This document shows, in pieces, positions 8,576 through 17,549 of a stretch of 64,000 nucleotides of DNA. The notes beneath the pieces are model-generated. The model did not search any database. It had not been told where the DNA came from and saw nothing but the letters and a program-made list of their open reading frames with translations. The DNA comes from Pseudomonas sp. MWU15-20650 (lineage in GTDB: Bacteria > Pseudomonadota > Gammaproteobacteria > Pseudomonadales > Pseudomonadaceae). The number at the start of each line of letters is the position of its first letter. Position 1 is the stretch's first letter. The stretch is taken from NCBI RefSeq assembly GCF_023242475.1, contig NZ_JALJFG010000035.1:1-64000 (forward strand), read 5' to 3'. Position numbers and translations under genes: made by a program.

Positions 8576-9074
8576 GTGTAAGCCCCTTGACCAGTTGGCG
8601 ATCTATCAGTTGGTTCGTTAAAACTGCATGAGTTGTCTCCGGTTCCGAAAACCGGGCGTCAGTGACGGTCTGCCGAATACGGGCAGGGTCTTGAACCTGA
8701 TGCAGGTAGTCTTGCTGATGAACTGCTACGCAATGGTTTCTTAACGAAGACAAGCAGCGTTTGAGCTCCTTGTACCGATCCTTCCGGGCCGGTCAGCTTC
8801 ATCAATCTGCCTTGTGGGCAGTGCACATCCGGAAAAAACAGCTCGGCGGTCAGACGAGGCTGTTCAAAACGCTTGTTACCAACGCTCCCGATCCGGGAGA
8901 CGTCTAGATCATGCAAGGACAAAAAGGTTACGTCAACGATTATGTAGTGATTTTTTTAAAGCACTACATAAATCCTTGCAAGGACTGGAGAATGCGCAAA
9001 ACCGTGACTTGGGCGTCATTTTCTGGTGCGTGAGGTCTGGCCATAATCTTGTCGGCGCCAGCGCCTACGGAGCG
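8576..9074. other. Intergenic region of 499 bases with a perfect inverted repeat
   Basis: No frame here has a ribosome-binding site or family-like composition; the short frames present do not look coding. The notable element is at 8941-8970: TATGTAGTG and CACTACATA, perfect 9-base arms around a 12-base AT-rich centre. This looks like an operator rather than a terminator, since no T-run follows either arm. A degenerate hairpin, GCTCCCGATCCGGGAG, lies at about 8884-8899. The region otherwise serves as 5' region of the leftward gene ending at 8246. Confidence 0.5.
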
Positions 9075-9920
9075 TTACGCCAGGAGGTCAGCCAGCAAGG
9101 GTAACAAACGTTCGCATGACGCCTGGATTTTCACCTGCAGCAGCTCATCCCCTCGGGTCTTGCCCAGGTTGATGGCAATCACTGGCTTGCCTTGCTCGAC
9201 CATCGCCTTGCACAGGCGGAACGCCGAATAAGCCATCAGCGACGACCCCACCACCAACAGCCCTTCGGCATGCTCCACTGCGGCCATCGCCCTGGCAGCC
9301 GTTGCCGGCGCGACGTTTTCGCCAAAAAACACCACGTCGGGTTTGAGCCGCTCGCCATTGCAATGGGGGCAGCGGGGCACGTGGAAGTGCTCCTCAAAGG
9401 CGGGGTCGAGCAAGGTGTCACCATCCGGTGCCTGTACGGCATGGACTTGCGCCAGGTGTGGGTTGTCGATTTCCATCTGCCGCTGGATCACATCCCGTGC
9501 ACTACGCAGGTGGCAATCCAGGCAGAGCACCCGATGCAGGCTGCCGTGCAGTTCGATCACGCCATGGCTACCGGCTTGGTCATGTAGCGTATCGACGTTT
9601 TGCGTGATCAACCCGCTGATACGCTCGCGCTGCTGCAAGGTCGCCAGGGCCAGGTGAGCCTTGTTCGGCTGTGCAAGGCGCACCCGTGGCCAACCCAGCA
9701 TCGCCCGCGCCCAGTAACGTCGCCGTGCCTGTGCCGTGGCGAGGAATTCCTGATACATCATTGGCGCCTTGCCCCGACGCACACCTTCGCTGTCACGATA
9801 ATCCGGGATGCCTGACGAGGTGCTGATCCCCGCACCGGTCAATACCAGAAAGTGTCGCTCGGTCATGGCCCGGTGCAGGGTGTCGAGGTGATCCTCTTGA
9901 TGTTCCAGCGTATCGAGCAT
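9075..9920 (-). CDS. NAD-dependent protein deacylase, sirtuin (Sir2) family
   Basis: A 281-residue sirtuin that removes acyl groups from lysine using NAD+. All hallmarks are visible: GAGIS at residues 29-33 and GIPDYRD for NAD binding, TQNVDTLH at 107-113, the catalytic His at about 125 in ELHGSLH, and two CxxC pairs that bind structural zinc (C133/C136 and C184/C187). GENVAP and VVGSSLMAYSAF follow as in bacterial class II-like sirtuins. The long helical N-terminus and RRRYWARAMLGW segment resemble SIRT4-like bacterial members. ATG at 9920 follows AGGGG. The stop of the CBS-domain gene upstream lies only 8 bases away, so the two are probably cotranscribed. Confidence 0.93.
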   Translation of the reverse strand: MLDTLEHQEDHLDTLHRAMTERHFLVLTGAGISTSSGIPDYRDSEGVRRGKAPMMYQEFLATAQARRRYWARAMLGWPRVRLAQPNKAHLALATLQQRERISGLITQNVDTLHDQAGSHGVIELHGSLHRVLCLDCHLRSARDVIQRQMEIDNPHLAQVHAVQAPDGDTLLDPAFEEHFHVPRCPHCNGERLKPDVVFFGENVAPATAARAMAAVEHAEGLLVVGSSLMAYSAFRLCKAMVEQGKPVIAINLGKTRGDELLQVKIQASCERLLPLLADLLA

Positions 9921-9928
9921 GGGTTCCC

Positions 9929-10369
9929 CTATTCGCCGCGGATGTACTGCTCCAGTTGTTTGATCAGGTCAGCCTGTTCGGCAATGGCTTCCTTGACCAG
10001 GTCACCGATGGACAACAAGCCCAGCAGTTGACCATTTTCGACCACGGGCAGGTGACGCAGATGACTGTCGGTCATGATGTTCATGCATTTCTCGACACTT
10101 TGGTGGGTGTCGACCGTAATCACCGGCGAACTCATGATTTCACTCACGGCGGTGGTCGCCGAGGAGCGCCCCTTGAGGATCAACTTGCGTGCATAGTCAC
10201 GCTCGCTGATCACGCCCACCACCTGGCCGTTATCGACCACCGGCAGGGCGCCGACGTTTTTGGCCGCCATCTGGATCAATGCCTCCATCACCGTCTGGTG
10301 CGACTTGATGGTATGGACGTCCTGGTTTTTCTGGTCCTTGGCTTTGAGCACTTGTGCGACGGTTTTCAT
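9929..10369 (-). CDS. Two-CBS-domain protein
   Basis: A 146-residue protein consisting of a tandem pair of CBS domains, which as a Bateman module bind adenine nucleotides and sense energy state. The first is about residues 10-65 (HTIKSHQTVMEALIQMAAKN, ALPVVDNGQVVGVISERDYARK) and the second about 75-130 (VDTHQSVEKCMNIM, HLPVVENGQLLGLLSIGDLVK). No catalytic domain is attached. ATG at 10369 has GGAG 8 bases upstream; a GTG three codons earlier is also in frame. It is followed 8 bases later by the sirtuin gene, a suggestive pairing because both ligands report on NAD/adenylate status, though a functional link is inference. Confidence 0.9.
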   Translation of the reverse strand: MKTVAQVLKAKDQKNQDVHTIKSHQTVMEALIQMAAKNVGALPVVDNGQVVGVISERDYARKLILKGRSSATTAVSEIMSSPVITVDTHQSVEKCMNIMTDSHLRHLPVVENGQLLGLLSIGDLVKEAIAEQADLIKQLEQYIRGE

Positions 10370-10499
10370 GGCGGCCACTCCGGTGTTGTTGTTAGGTAGT
10401 CAAGGTCTCCTACAGAATCCTAGACGGCCTGCGGCAGGGCAAGGTCGAAAGCGGCGTTAAACCCGTCGAAAAACGTCATTCACCGGATTTTTCCGTGTT

Positions 10500-12449
10500 T
10501 TACCCCGCACTCGTCGGCTTTTTCGTCCGCTTTGGGCGGGGCGCCGACTTGCGTGGAGCCGCCTTGCGTTTGTTTTTCCAGGGCGGGCCACCTCGGCCTG
10601 CGGGGCTGGCGGGGGCGGTGATGGTCATGCGCATGCCATTACAGCGAGCCACCTGCTTGCTCATCCACGCGGCTTGTTTGGCGACGAACTCTTCCAGGCT
10701 CATTTCGCCGCTTTGCACCATGTCCAGCGCCTGTTCCCAGATGGCCGTGGTGCCTGGGTCGGCAATGGCTCGAGGCACCGCGTCGATCAGGCTGAACGCG
10801 GCCGGGGTTGCGCAGAGTGCCTTGCCGTTTTTCACCAGATAGCCACGGTCCAGCAAGCCCTGGATGATCCCGGCGCGTGTGGCTTCGGTGCCGATACCGG
10901 TGGTGTCCTTGAGCTTCTGCTTGAGCAACGGGTCTTCCACCAACTTGGCAACGTTTTTCATCGCCTTGATCAGGTCGCCTTCGGTAAACGGCTTGGGTGG
11001 CTGGGTCCACAGGTCCTTGAGGTTGACCTTGGCCACGCGGTAGTCCTGGCCCTGCACCAGCGTTGGCAAGGCTTGGGGCGCGGGGGCTTCACGGCCTTTG
11101 GCGGGCGCCAGAGCTTCGGGCAATGCGCGTTTCCAGCCCGCTTCGATGATGACTTTGCCCACCGCGCGCAAGGCGTGGCCCGCGCAGTCGAAATCTGCCT
11201 GGGTGCGGTCATATTCATGGTTGGGCAGGAACTGCGCCAGGTAGCGAGCACGTATCAGGGTATAGACCGCACGGTGCTTGCCGGTCAGTTGGCTGACATC
11301 CTTGCCCGCGCCGGTCGGGATGATGCCGTGGTGCGCGCTGACCTTGGCGTCGTTCCAGGCCCGTGAACGGCGTTGTGGGTCGATATGCGGCAGCAGCTCG
11401 TTCACGCTCGCGTCCGCGCGGCCCAGCGCGGCCAGAATTTTCGGCGCGTCACCGTGCTGGCTCAACGGCAGGTAGCCGCAATCACTGCGTGGGTAGGTGA
11501 TGGCCTTGTGGGTTTCGTAAAGGGATTGTGCGATATCCAGGGTTTCCTGGGCGCCGAGGCCGAGCTTCTTGGAACAGATTTCCTGCAGCGTGCCGAGGTC
11601 GAAGGGCAGGGGGGCGACCTCGCGCATACGTTCGGTACGCAGCTTCACCAGCCTTGCGCTGGCGGCCTGGGTCATTGCATCGGCAGCGTCCCGAGCCAAC
11701 TGCGGGTTGAGGCAGCGCCCCTGGTCGTCACACGCGTCCTCGGCTGCGCGCCATTGAGCAGTGAAGGTCATGTGTTCGTGGCCCAGGTCGACATCGATGG
11801 CCCAGTAAGCCACCGGCACAAAGTCGGCGATGCTGCGATCGCGGTCTACCACCAGGCGCAGGGTCGGGGTTTGTACACGGCCCACCGGCAGCACCCCTTG
11901 ATACCCGGATTGGCGCCCGAGCAAGGTAAACAAGCGGCTCATGTTCATGCCGATCAACCAGTCGGCGCGGGAGCGGCCCAAGGCGGAGTGATACAGGCTG
12001 AACGTTTCGGCACCGGGCTTGAGCGCAGCCAGGGCCTTGCGAATGGAGGCGTCGTCGAGTGCCGACAACCACAGCCGTTGGATCGGCCCGCGATAGCGGC
12101 AATGTTCCACCAATTCTCGGGCGATCATTTCGCCCTCACGGTCGGCGTCGGTCGCGATGACCAGCTCCTGGGCTTCTCCCAGCAAGCGCTTGACGGCCTT
12201 GTATTGGCTGGCGGTCTTGGGCTTGACCAGCATTTTCCATTTGTCCGGGACGATCGGCAGGTCGGCCAGCACCCAGCGCTTGTATTTGGCGTCGTAGGCG
12301 TCGGGCGGCGCGGTTTCCAGCAGGTGGCCGATGCACCAGGTGACAGTGACTCCGTTGCCCAGCCAGCAACCGTCGCCCCGGCGACTGGCGCCGAGCACGG
12401 CCGCGATATCCTTGGCCTGGGAGGGTTTTTCACAGAGGTACAGCCGCAT
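10500..12449 (-). CDS. topB: DNA topoisomerase III
   Basis: A 649-residue type IA topoisomerase that relaxes and decatenates DNA through a single-strand break. The N-terminal TOPRIM domain has EKPSQAKDIA at residues 7-16 and the metal-binding DADREGE at 101-107. The active-site Tyr is in ITYPRSD at about residue 319, the 5'-phosphotyrosine site. The length matches E. coli TopB (about 650). The C-terminus is a basic Lys/Arg/Pro tail (KNKRKAAPRKSAPRPKRTKK), typical of Pseudomonas TopB and likely to bind DNA. I chose MRLYLCEKPS at 12449; an ATG two codons upstream is equally possible, and neither has a strong ribosome-binding site. The longer frame upstream is not homologous. Confidence 0.95.
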   Translation of the reverse strand: MRLYLCEKPSQAKDIAAVLGASRRGDGCWLGNGVTVTWCIGHLLETAPPDAYDAKYKRWVLADLPIVPDKWKMLVKPKTASQYKAVKRLLGEAQELVIATDADREGEMIARELVEHCRYRGPIQRLWLSALDDASIRKALAALKPGAETFSLYHSALGRSRADWLIGMNMSRLFTLLGRQSGYQGVLPVGRVQTPTLRLVVDRDRSIADFVPVAYWAIDVDLGHEHMTFTAQWRAAEDACDDQGRCLNPQLARDAADAMTQAASARLVKLRTERMREVAPLPFDLGTLQEICSKKLGLGAQETLDIAQSLYETHKAITYPRSDCGYLPLSQHGDAPKILAALGRADASVNELLPHIDPQRRSRAWNDAKVSAHHGIIPTGAGKDVSQLTGKHRAVYTLIRARYLAQFLPNHEYDRTQADFDCAGHALRAVGKVIIEAGWKRALPEALAPAKGREAPAPQALPTLVQGQDYRVAKVNLKDLWTQPPKPFTEGDLIKAMKNVAKLVEDPLLKQKLKDTTGIGTEATRAGIIQGLLDRGYLVKNGKALCATPAAFSLIDAVPRAIADPGTTAIWEQALDMVQSGEMSLEEFVAKQAAWMSKQVARCNGMRMTITAPASPAGRGGPPWKNKRKAAPRKSAPRPKRTKKPTSAG

Positions 12450-12611
12450 GGTCATCACATCAGATCGGGTTGATGCCTTGCAGGATGCTGAGTCAGAGGG
12501 ATTTGAGCAACTATTATCTGTATGGATGTACAGCAAATTGTGTGGGCACCCTAAACCGGATGCGGGAGGTGACAAGCCCCTCCCACAGGAATCTCCAGTG
12601 TTCAAACAAAC

Positions 12612-14234
12612 TCAGTTGTTATCGATATCCACATGTCGCGTTTCTTTGAGGCAGAACAATCCGACGATCAGGCTCACCCCCGTCACCACCACGGGGTACC
12701 ACAAACCGTAGAAAATATCGCCGGTGTACACCACCAGGGCAAACGACACGGTCGGCAGGAACCCACCAAACCAGCCGTTGCCGATGTGGTAGGGCAGGGA
12801 CATCGAGGTGTAGCGGATGCGCGTCGGGAACAGCTCCACCATCAGCGCCGCCAGGGGGCCGTAGCACATGGCCGCGATCAGGATCAGTGCCACGATCAGC
12901 ACCACCACCATCACCTTGTTGACCTGGGCCACATCCGCCGAAGTCGGGTAGCCGGCCAAGGTCACGGCGCCGCGCAGTGCCGCTTCATCAAAGCCATCGA
13001 TACGCACATCACCTACGCTCACCTGGACCGGGCTGCCCATGGGGGCGGCGGCGCTGCTGTATGGCAGGCCCTGTTTGACCAGGAACGTCTTGACCTTGTC
13101 GCAAGGGCTGTCAAAGCGTGCCTTGCCCACCGGGTCGAACTGGAAGGTACAGGTGGCCGGGTCGGCCAGCACGGTGATGGGCGCCTGGTGGCTGGCCTGG
13201 TCCATGGCCGGGTTGGTGTAGTGCGCCAGGCCCTTGAAGATCGGGAAGTACAGCACGGTCGCCAGCAGCAGGCCGAGCATCAGCACGGGCTTGCGGCCGA
13301 GCTTGTCCGACAGCCAGCCAAACAGGATGAAGAACGGCGCGCCAATCACCACGCTGATGATCAGCAGCATATTGGCCAGGGCCGGGTCCATCTTCAGGAA
13401 CTGCGTCAGGAAGAACAGTACATAGAACTGAGCCGCATAGAAGGTCACGGCCTGCCCGCCATTGATGCTGAACAGGGCGATCAGCACGACCTTGAGGTTT
13501 TCCCACTTGCCGAAGGACTCACGGATGGGGGACTTGCTGGCCTTACCTTCCTCTTTCATCTTCAAGAAGGCCGGCGACTCGTGCAGGCTCATCCGGATCC
13601 AGGTGGAGATGCCCAGCAGCACGATGGAAAACAGGAACGGAATGCGCCAGCCCCAGACTTCAAATTGGTCGCCGGTGAAGTAACGGCAGGCCAGCACCAC
13701 CAGCAACGACAACAGCAGGCCGAGGGTTGCAGTGGATTGAATCCAGCTGGTATGCAGCCCACGTTTACCTGGCGGTGCATGCTCGGCCACATAGGTGGCC
13801 GCGCCACCGTACTCGCCGCCGAGTGCCAGGCCCTGCAGCATGCGCAGCACGATCAGGATGATCGGTGCGGCAATGCCGATGCTGGCATAGGTCGGCAACA
13901 GCCCGACGCAGAAGGTCGCCACGCCCATCAGGATGATGGTGACGAGGAAGGTGTATTTGCGCCCGATCATATCGCCCAGGCGGCCGAACACCAGTGCACC
14001 GAAGGGCCGCACCACAAAGCCGGCGGCAAAGGCCATCAAGGCGAAGATAAACGCGGTGGTGTCATTGACCCCGGCAAAGAACTGCTTGCTGATCACCGCC
14101 GCCAGTGCGCCGTAGAGGAAGAAGTCATACCACTCGAACACCGTCCCCAGGGACGAGGCGAAGATGACCTTCTTTGAGTCGTTACCGGTGCTCGCATCAA
14201 TTGCCGAGCCCAGGGGTTGAGCATGTTCTGACAT
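12612..14234 (-). CDS. MFS transporter, metabolite:H+ symporter (MHS) type, with large periplasmic insert
   Basis: A 540-residue MFS permease. SLGTVFEWYDFFLYG near residues 28-42 and GRLGDMIGRKYTF (84-96) are signatures of the MHS family (ProP, KgtP, ShiA), which import organic acids and osmolytes with protons. Twelve hydrophobic segments are visible. Between the segment ending near 335 and that starting near 441 there is a hydrophilic insert of roughly 100 residues containing two Cys (362 and 378), which by topology would be periplasmic. ATG at 14234. It lies just downstream of the GMC oxidoreductase gene on the same strand, so it may deliver that enzyme's substrate; the substrate itself is unknown. 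Confidence 0.88.
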   Translation of the reverse strand: MSEHAQPLGSAIDASTGNDSKKVIFASSLGTVFEWYDFFLYGALAAVISKQFFAGVNDTTAFIFALMAFAAGFVVRPFGALVFGRLGDMIGRKYTFLVTIILMGVATFCVGLLPTYASIGIAAPIILIVLRMLQGLALGGEYGGAATYVAEHAPPGKRGLHTSWIQSTATLGLLLSLLVVLACRYFTGDQFEVWGWRIPFLFSIVLLGISTWIRMSLHESPAFLKMKEEGKASKSPIRESFGKWENLKVVLIALFSINGGQAVTFYAAQFYVLFFLTQFLKMDPALANMLLIISVVIGAPFFILFGWLSDKLGRKPVLMLGLLLATVLYFPIFKGLAHYTNPAMDQASHQAPITVLADPATCTFQFDPVGKARFDSPCDKVKTFLVKQGLPYSSAAAPMGSPVQVSVGDVRIDGFDEAALRGAVTLAGYPTSADVAQVNKVMVVVLIVALILIAAMCYGPLAALMVELFPTRIRYTSMSLPYHIGNGWFGGFLPTVSFALVVYTGDIFYGLWYPVVVTGVSLIVGLFCLKETRHVDIDNN

Positions 14235-14299
14235 CGGGTAGCCCTCACAGTGATTATTTATTGTTGTCCCACTGTCGGCGCCAGGGTTGGCGCCGCTAT

Positions 14300-15946
14300 T
14301 CAGATTGCATGAACCAGTTCTTTCTCCGGGGCGAGGCTCCTTGTATTCGGCGAAAGGATCAGCTGCGCGGCTTTCTCAGCGATCATCAGTGTAGGCGAGC
14401 AGGTATTGCCGGAGGTGATACGCGGCATGATCGAGGCATCGGCGATGCGCAGGCCGGGCACGCCGTGCACGCGCAGTTGCGCGTCGACGACGGCGTCTTG
14501 GTCATCGCCCATGCGGCAGGTGCCCACCGGGTGGAAGATGGTCGTGCCGATACGTGCCGCAGCTTCGTGCAGTTCTTCTTCGGTTTGCAGTGAGTCGCCA
14601 GGCAGGTATTCCACTGGCTTGAACGGGCACAGGGCCGGTGCGGCCACAATGCGCCGTGTCAGGCGGATGGCGTCGGCGGCTACCCGCAGGTCTTCTGGAT
14701 GACTGAGGTAGTTGGGTTGTATCAGCGGCGCATCTGCCGGGTTGGCCGAGCGAATATCGACACGACCCCGGCTTTGGGGGCGCAGGTCGCAGACCGACGC
14801 GGTAAATGCCGCAAACGCGTGCAGCGGTTCGCCAAAGCGCTCCAGGGACAGCGGCTGCACATGGTATTCGAGGTTGGCCGAGGTCTGCTCCGGCCCGGAG
14901 CGTGCAAACGCCCCAAGCTGGCTGGGCGCCATCGACAGTGGGCCACTGCGGTCATACAAGTAGCGCAGGCCCATGCCCATCTTGCCCCATACGGTGCCGG
15001 CGATCTGGTTCAGGGTGCGGGCGTTTTCCAGTTTGTAGATCAGCCGCAATTGCAGGTGGTCCTGCAAGTTGCCACCGACGCCTGGCAGTTCGTGCACCAC
15101 GTCGATGCCCAACGGCTTGAGCACGTTGGCCGGGCCGATACCCGAGCGTTGCAGGATGCCTGGCGAACCGACGGAGCCCGCGCACAGCACGATCTCCTTG
15201 CGCGCCTTCCAGCTCAGTGGCTGGCCGTGTTGACGCCCAAGCACCGTGGATGCGCGGCCGTTTTCCAGCATGACACGCTCGACCTCCACCTCGGTCAGCA
15301 CGGTCAGGTTGGGCCGCTGACGCACAGGTTTGAGAAACGCCTTGGCCGCATTCCAGCGCACCCCGGCCTTCTGGTTGACCTGGAAGTAGCCGCAGCCTTC
15401 GTTATCGCCCTGGTTGAAGTCGTTGATGTTGGCGATGCCGCTTTGCGCTGCGGCCTCACGAAACGCATCCAGGATCGGCCACGACAGCCGTTGCTGCTCC
15501 ACGCGCCATTCGCCGCCGTCGCTGTGAAATTCCGAGCCGCCGGCAAAATGGTTTTCGCTCTGTTTGAACAGCGGCAGTACGTCTTTCCAGGCCCAGCCCG
15601 GGTTGCCTGCCGCCGCCCAGCCGTCGTAGTCCTGGGCCTGGCCACGCATGTAGATCATGCCATTGATGGACGAGCAACCGCCGAGCACCTTGCCCCGTGG
15701 GTAGCTCAGCGCACGGCCTTGCAGCCCGGCCTGGGCTTCGGTCTTGAAGCACCAGTCGGTGCGGGGGTTGCCGATGCAGAACAGGTAGCCGACGGGGATA
15801 TGGATCCAGGGGTAGTTGTCGCGGCCCCCGGCTTCCAGCAGCAGTACGCGATGGGCCGGGTTGGCGGACAGACGATTGGCCAGCAAGCAGCCGGCGGGGC
15901 CGGCGCCGACGATCACGTAATCGTATTCAGCAGTTGCAATGGGCAT
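14300..15946 (-). CDS. GMC-family FAD oxidoreductase (choline/alcohol dehydrogenase-like)
   Basis: A 548-residue flavoprotein of the glucose-methanol-choline family. The Rossmann FAD-binding motif is at residues 10-30 (VIVGAGPAGCLLANRLS, followed by LLLEAGG). GKVLGGCSSINGMIYMRG near residues 85-102 is GMC signature 1, and CAGSVGSPGILQRSGIG near 257-273 is signature 2. The catalytic His lies in TTIFHPVGTCRMG near 490, with a second conserved part SGNTCSPTLMIAEKAA near 510. It oxidises a primary alcohol to an aldehyde; AlkJ- or BetA-like. The next gene downstream encodes an MHS transporter and the divergent gene upstream a LysR regulator, which together suggest a small alcohol-use module. Confidence 0.9.
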   Translation of the reverse strand: MPIATAEYDYVIVGAGPAGCLLANRLSANPAHRVLLLEAGGRDNYPWIHIPVGYLFCIGNPRTDWCFKTEAQAGLQGRALSYPRGKVLGGCSSINGMIYMRGQAQDYDGWAAAGNPGWAWKDVLPLFKQSENHFAGGSEFHSDGGEWRVEQQRLSWPILDAFREAAAQSGIANINDFNQGDNEGCGYFQVNQKAGVRWNAAKAFLKPVRQRPNLTVLTEVEVERVMLENGRASTVLGRQHGQPLSWKARKEIVLCAGSVGSPGILQRSGIGPANVLKPLGIDVVHELPGVGGNLQDHLQLRLIYKLENARTLNQIAGTVWGKMGMGLRYLYDRSGPLSMAPSQLGAFARSGPEQTSANLEYHVQPLSLERFGEPLHAFAAFTASVCDLRPQSRGRVDIRSANPADAPLIQPNYLSHPEDLRVAADAIRLTRRIVAAPALCPFKPVEYLPGDSLQTEEELHEAAARIGTTIFHPVGTCRMGDDQDAVVDAQLRVHGVPGLRIADASIMPRITSGNTCSPTLMIAEKAAQLILSPNTRSLAPEKELVHAI

Positions 15947-16075
15947 CTGAGGTCTCGCTTGTTTTTCTTATTGGTTCCATCCTAGTTGTTAGTTTTCGTC
16001 TTAAAAATGTTAGTTTTTACCCAGCTGCTGTGCGTTTTTAAACAGCGCGGGCCGGGTTCATGCAATGGAGGCGAC

Positions 16076-16966
16076 ATGTTCGACTGGAATGACCTGCGGT
16101 ATTTTCTGGAGTTGCAACGCAGTGGCCGCCTGCTCACCGCCGCGCAACGCTTGAAAACTACGCACGCCACCGTGGCCCGGCATATCGAGGCCATCGAAAA
16201 GAGCCTCGGCACCGCGCTGTTTGTACAGCACGCCCAGGGCTACGAGTTGACGCCTGCCGGTGAAGCCTTGCTCAAACATGCCGAAGCCATGGAAAACGTA
16301 GCGCTGTTGGCCGAAGACGAACTCACTCACTGCGCCGCGCCCTTGGGCAAGATTCGCCTGGGTGTGGCCGAGGGCCTTGGGGTGATGTTCCTCGCCAGCC
16401 GCATGGGCGGGCTGTTCGAGCGTTATCCGGGATTGGAAGTGGAGTTGGTCGCCGTGCCACGGTTTGTCAGCATCCTCAACCGCGAAGCGGAAATCAGCAT
16501 TCACCTGGAACGCCCCAGCGTTGATCAACTGGTGACCCGCAAACTCACGGACTACCGCCTGGCGCTTTATGCCAGCCGCGCTTATCTGGATCGTCACCCT
16601 GCCATTGAAAAGCGCGAAGATCTCGCTGCCCATTCATGGATCGATTACGTCGACGACCTGCTGTTCAGCCAGGAGCTGAAATTCCTCAGCAGCTTCTGCC
16701 GCAACCCCAAGGTGGTGTTCCACAGCACCAGCGTGATTGCCCAGCATCAGGCGGCACGTTCTGGTTTGGGGATTGCTGTATTGCCTTGCTTCATGGCTGC
16801 CGGTGACCCGGATTTGGTGGCGCTGTTGCCAGGGGAGAGCATCCAGCGCAGCTATTGGATCAGCTCGCGCCGGGAGCTGCACAAGTCAGTGCGGCTGCGG
16901 GTGCTGTGGGATTACGTGGTGGAATTGTGCGCACGGGAGCAAAAACTATTGCTCGGCGAAAGTTGA
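16076..16966 (+). CDS. LysR-type regulator divergent from the GMC oxidoreductase
   Basis: A 296-residue LysR-family regulator. The winged helix-turn-helix is at residues 1-60 (MFDWNDLRYFLELQRSGRLL, with RLKTTHATVARHIEAIEKSL as recognition region), in the style of the VirG/AllS-like short-linker LysR group. The ATG at 16076 has GGAGG 5 bases upstream; the frame extends further 5' but has no better site. It is divergent from the GMC oxidoreductase gene with a 129-base gap and probably regulates it. The last codons, encoding REQKLLLGES plus the stop, are repeated four more times downstream in a tandem array, so the gene end is the first repeat unit. Confidence 0.88.
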   Translation: MFDWNDLRYFLELQRSGRLLTAAQRLKTTHATVARHIEAIEKSLGTALFVQHAQGYELTPAGEALLKHAEAMENVALLAEDELTHCAAPLGKIRLGVAEGLGVMFLASRMGGLFERYPGLEVELVAVPRFVSILNREAEISIHLERPSVDQLVTRKLTDYRLALYASRAYLDRHPAIEKREDLAAHSWIDYVDDLLFSQELKFLSSFCRNPKVVFHSTSVIAQHQAARSGLGIAVLPCFMAAGDPDLVALLPGESIQRSYWISSRRELHKSVRLRVLWDYVVELCAREQKLLLGES

Positions 16967-16986
16967 CTGACGAAGCCGGATTAACA

Positions 16987-17074
16987 CTGTGGGGGGCTTG
17001 CCCCCGATGGCGGTGGTTCAGACACCTCTGCATTGGCTGATCTACCGCCATCGGGAGCAAGCCCCCTCCCACAG
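16987..17074. repeat. REPIN (two inverted REP elements)
   Basis: A left REP, TGTGGGGGGCTTGCCCCCGA, and an inverted right REP reading (on the minus strand) TGTGGGAGGGGGCTTGCTCC flank a spacer of about 35 bases. The shared GATGGCGGT blocks also pair. This is the Pseudomonas fluorescens GTGGGAGGGGGCTTGC family; the left arm lacks a few bases. RAYT transposases are known to mobilise such elements in trans; none is encoded in this window. Confidence 0.85.
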
Positions 17075-17157
17075 TTTGATTGTGGTGTGTCCATCTGTTG
17101 TGTGCGGGAGCAAAAACTATTGCCCGGCGAAAGTTGACTGACGAAACCGGATTAACA

Positions 17158-17389
17158 CTGTGGGAGCTCCCTCCCACAGTGTGATTGTGGTGTGTCCATC
17201 TGTTGTGTGCGGGAGCAAAAACTATTGCCCGGCGAAAGCTGACTGACGAAACCGGATTAACACTGTGGGAGCTCCCTCCCACAGTGTGATTGTGGTGTGT
17301 CCATCTGTTGTGTGCGGGAGCAAAAACTATTGCTCGGCGAAAGTTGACTGACGAAGCCGGATTAACACTGTGGGAGCTCCCTCCCACAG
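17158..17389. repeat. Three collapsed REPIN hairpins, 105 bases apart
   Basis: At 17158-17179, 17263-17284 and 17368-17389 the same 22 bases occur: CTGTGGGAG, CTCC, CTCCCACAG. The perfect 9-base arms are the two outer ends of a REPIN joined by deletion of its inside (66 bases shorter than unit 1). They lie inside units 2, 3 and 4 of the tandem array. Confidence 0.85.
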
Positions 17390-17472
17390 TGTGATTGTGG
17401 TGTGTCCATCTGTTGTGTGCGGGAGCAAAAACTATTGCCCGGCGAAAGCTGACTGACGAAACCGGATTAACA

Positions 17473-17549
17473 CTGTGGGAGGGGGCTTGCTCCCGATGGC
17501 GGTGGTTCAGACACCTTTGCATTGGTTGATCTACAGCCCCCTCCCACCG
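17473..17549. repeat. REPIN with an internal deletion in the right arm
   Basis: The left REP is complete (TGTGGGAGGGGGCTTGCTCC then GATGGCGGT). The right arm, ending AGCCCCCTCCCACCG, lacks the CGCCATCGGGAGCA part seen in the first REPIN. It ends the tandem array and sits 27 bases from the stop codon of the leftward transglutaminase-like gene, where it may also act as a 3' stabilising hairpin. Confidence 0.8.

Noticed and set aside
8544..8922. Two short minus-strand frames (69 and 87 codons) in the gap after 8575
   Set aside because: No ribosome-binding sites, overlapping each other and the neighbouring gene start, and no family-like composition.
12633..14177. 514-codon plus-strand frame opposite the MHS transporter
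   Set aside because: Same reason: His/Gln/Gly-rich antisense of hydrophobic coding sequence.
16860..17522. 220-residue minus-strand frame with four or five repeats of SHSVNPxSSVxFRRAIVFAP
   Set aside because: It exists only because the DNA repeat period (105 bases) is a multiple of three. It has no ribosome-binding site, overlaps the LysR gene antisense and its sequence is reverse-read repeat/REPIN DNA.
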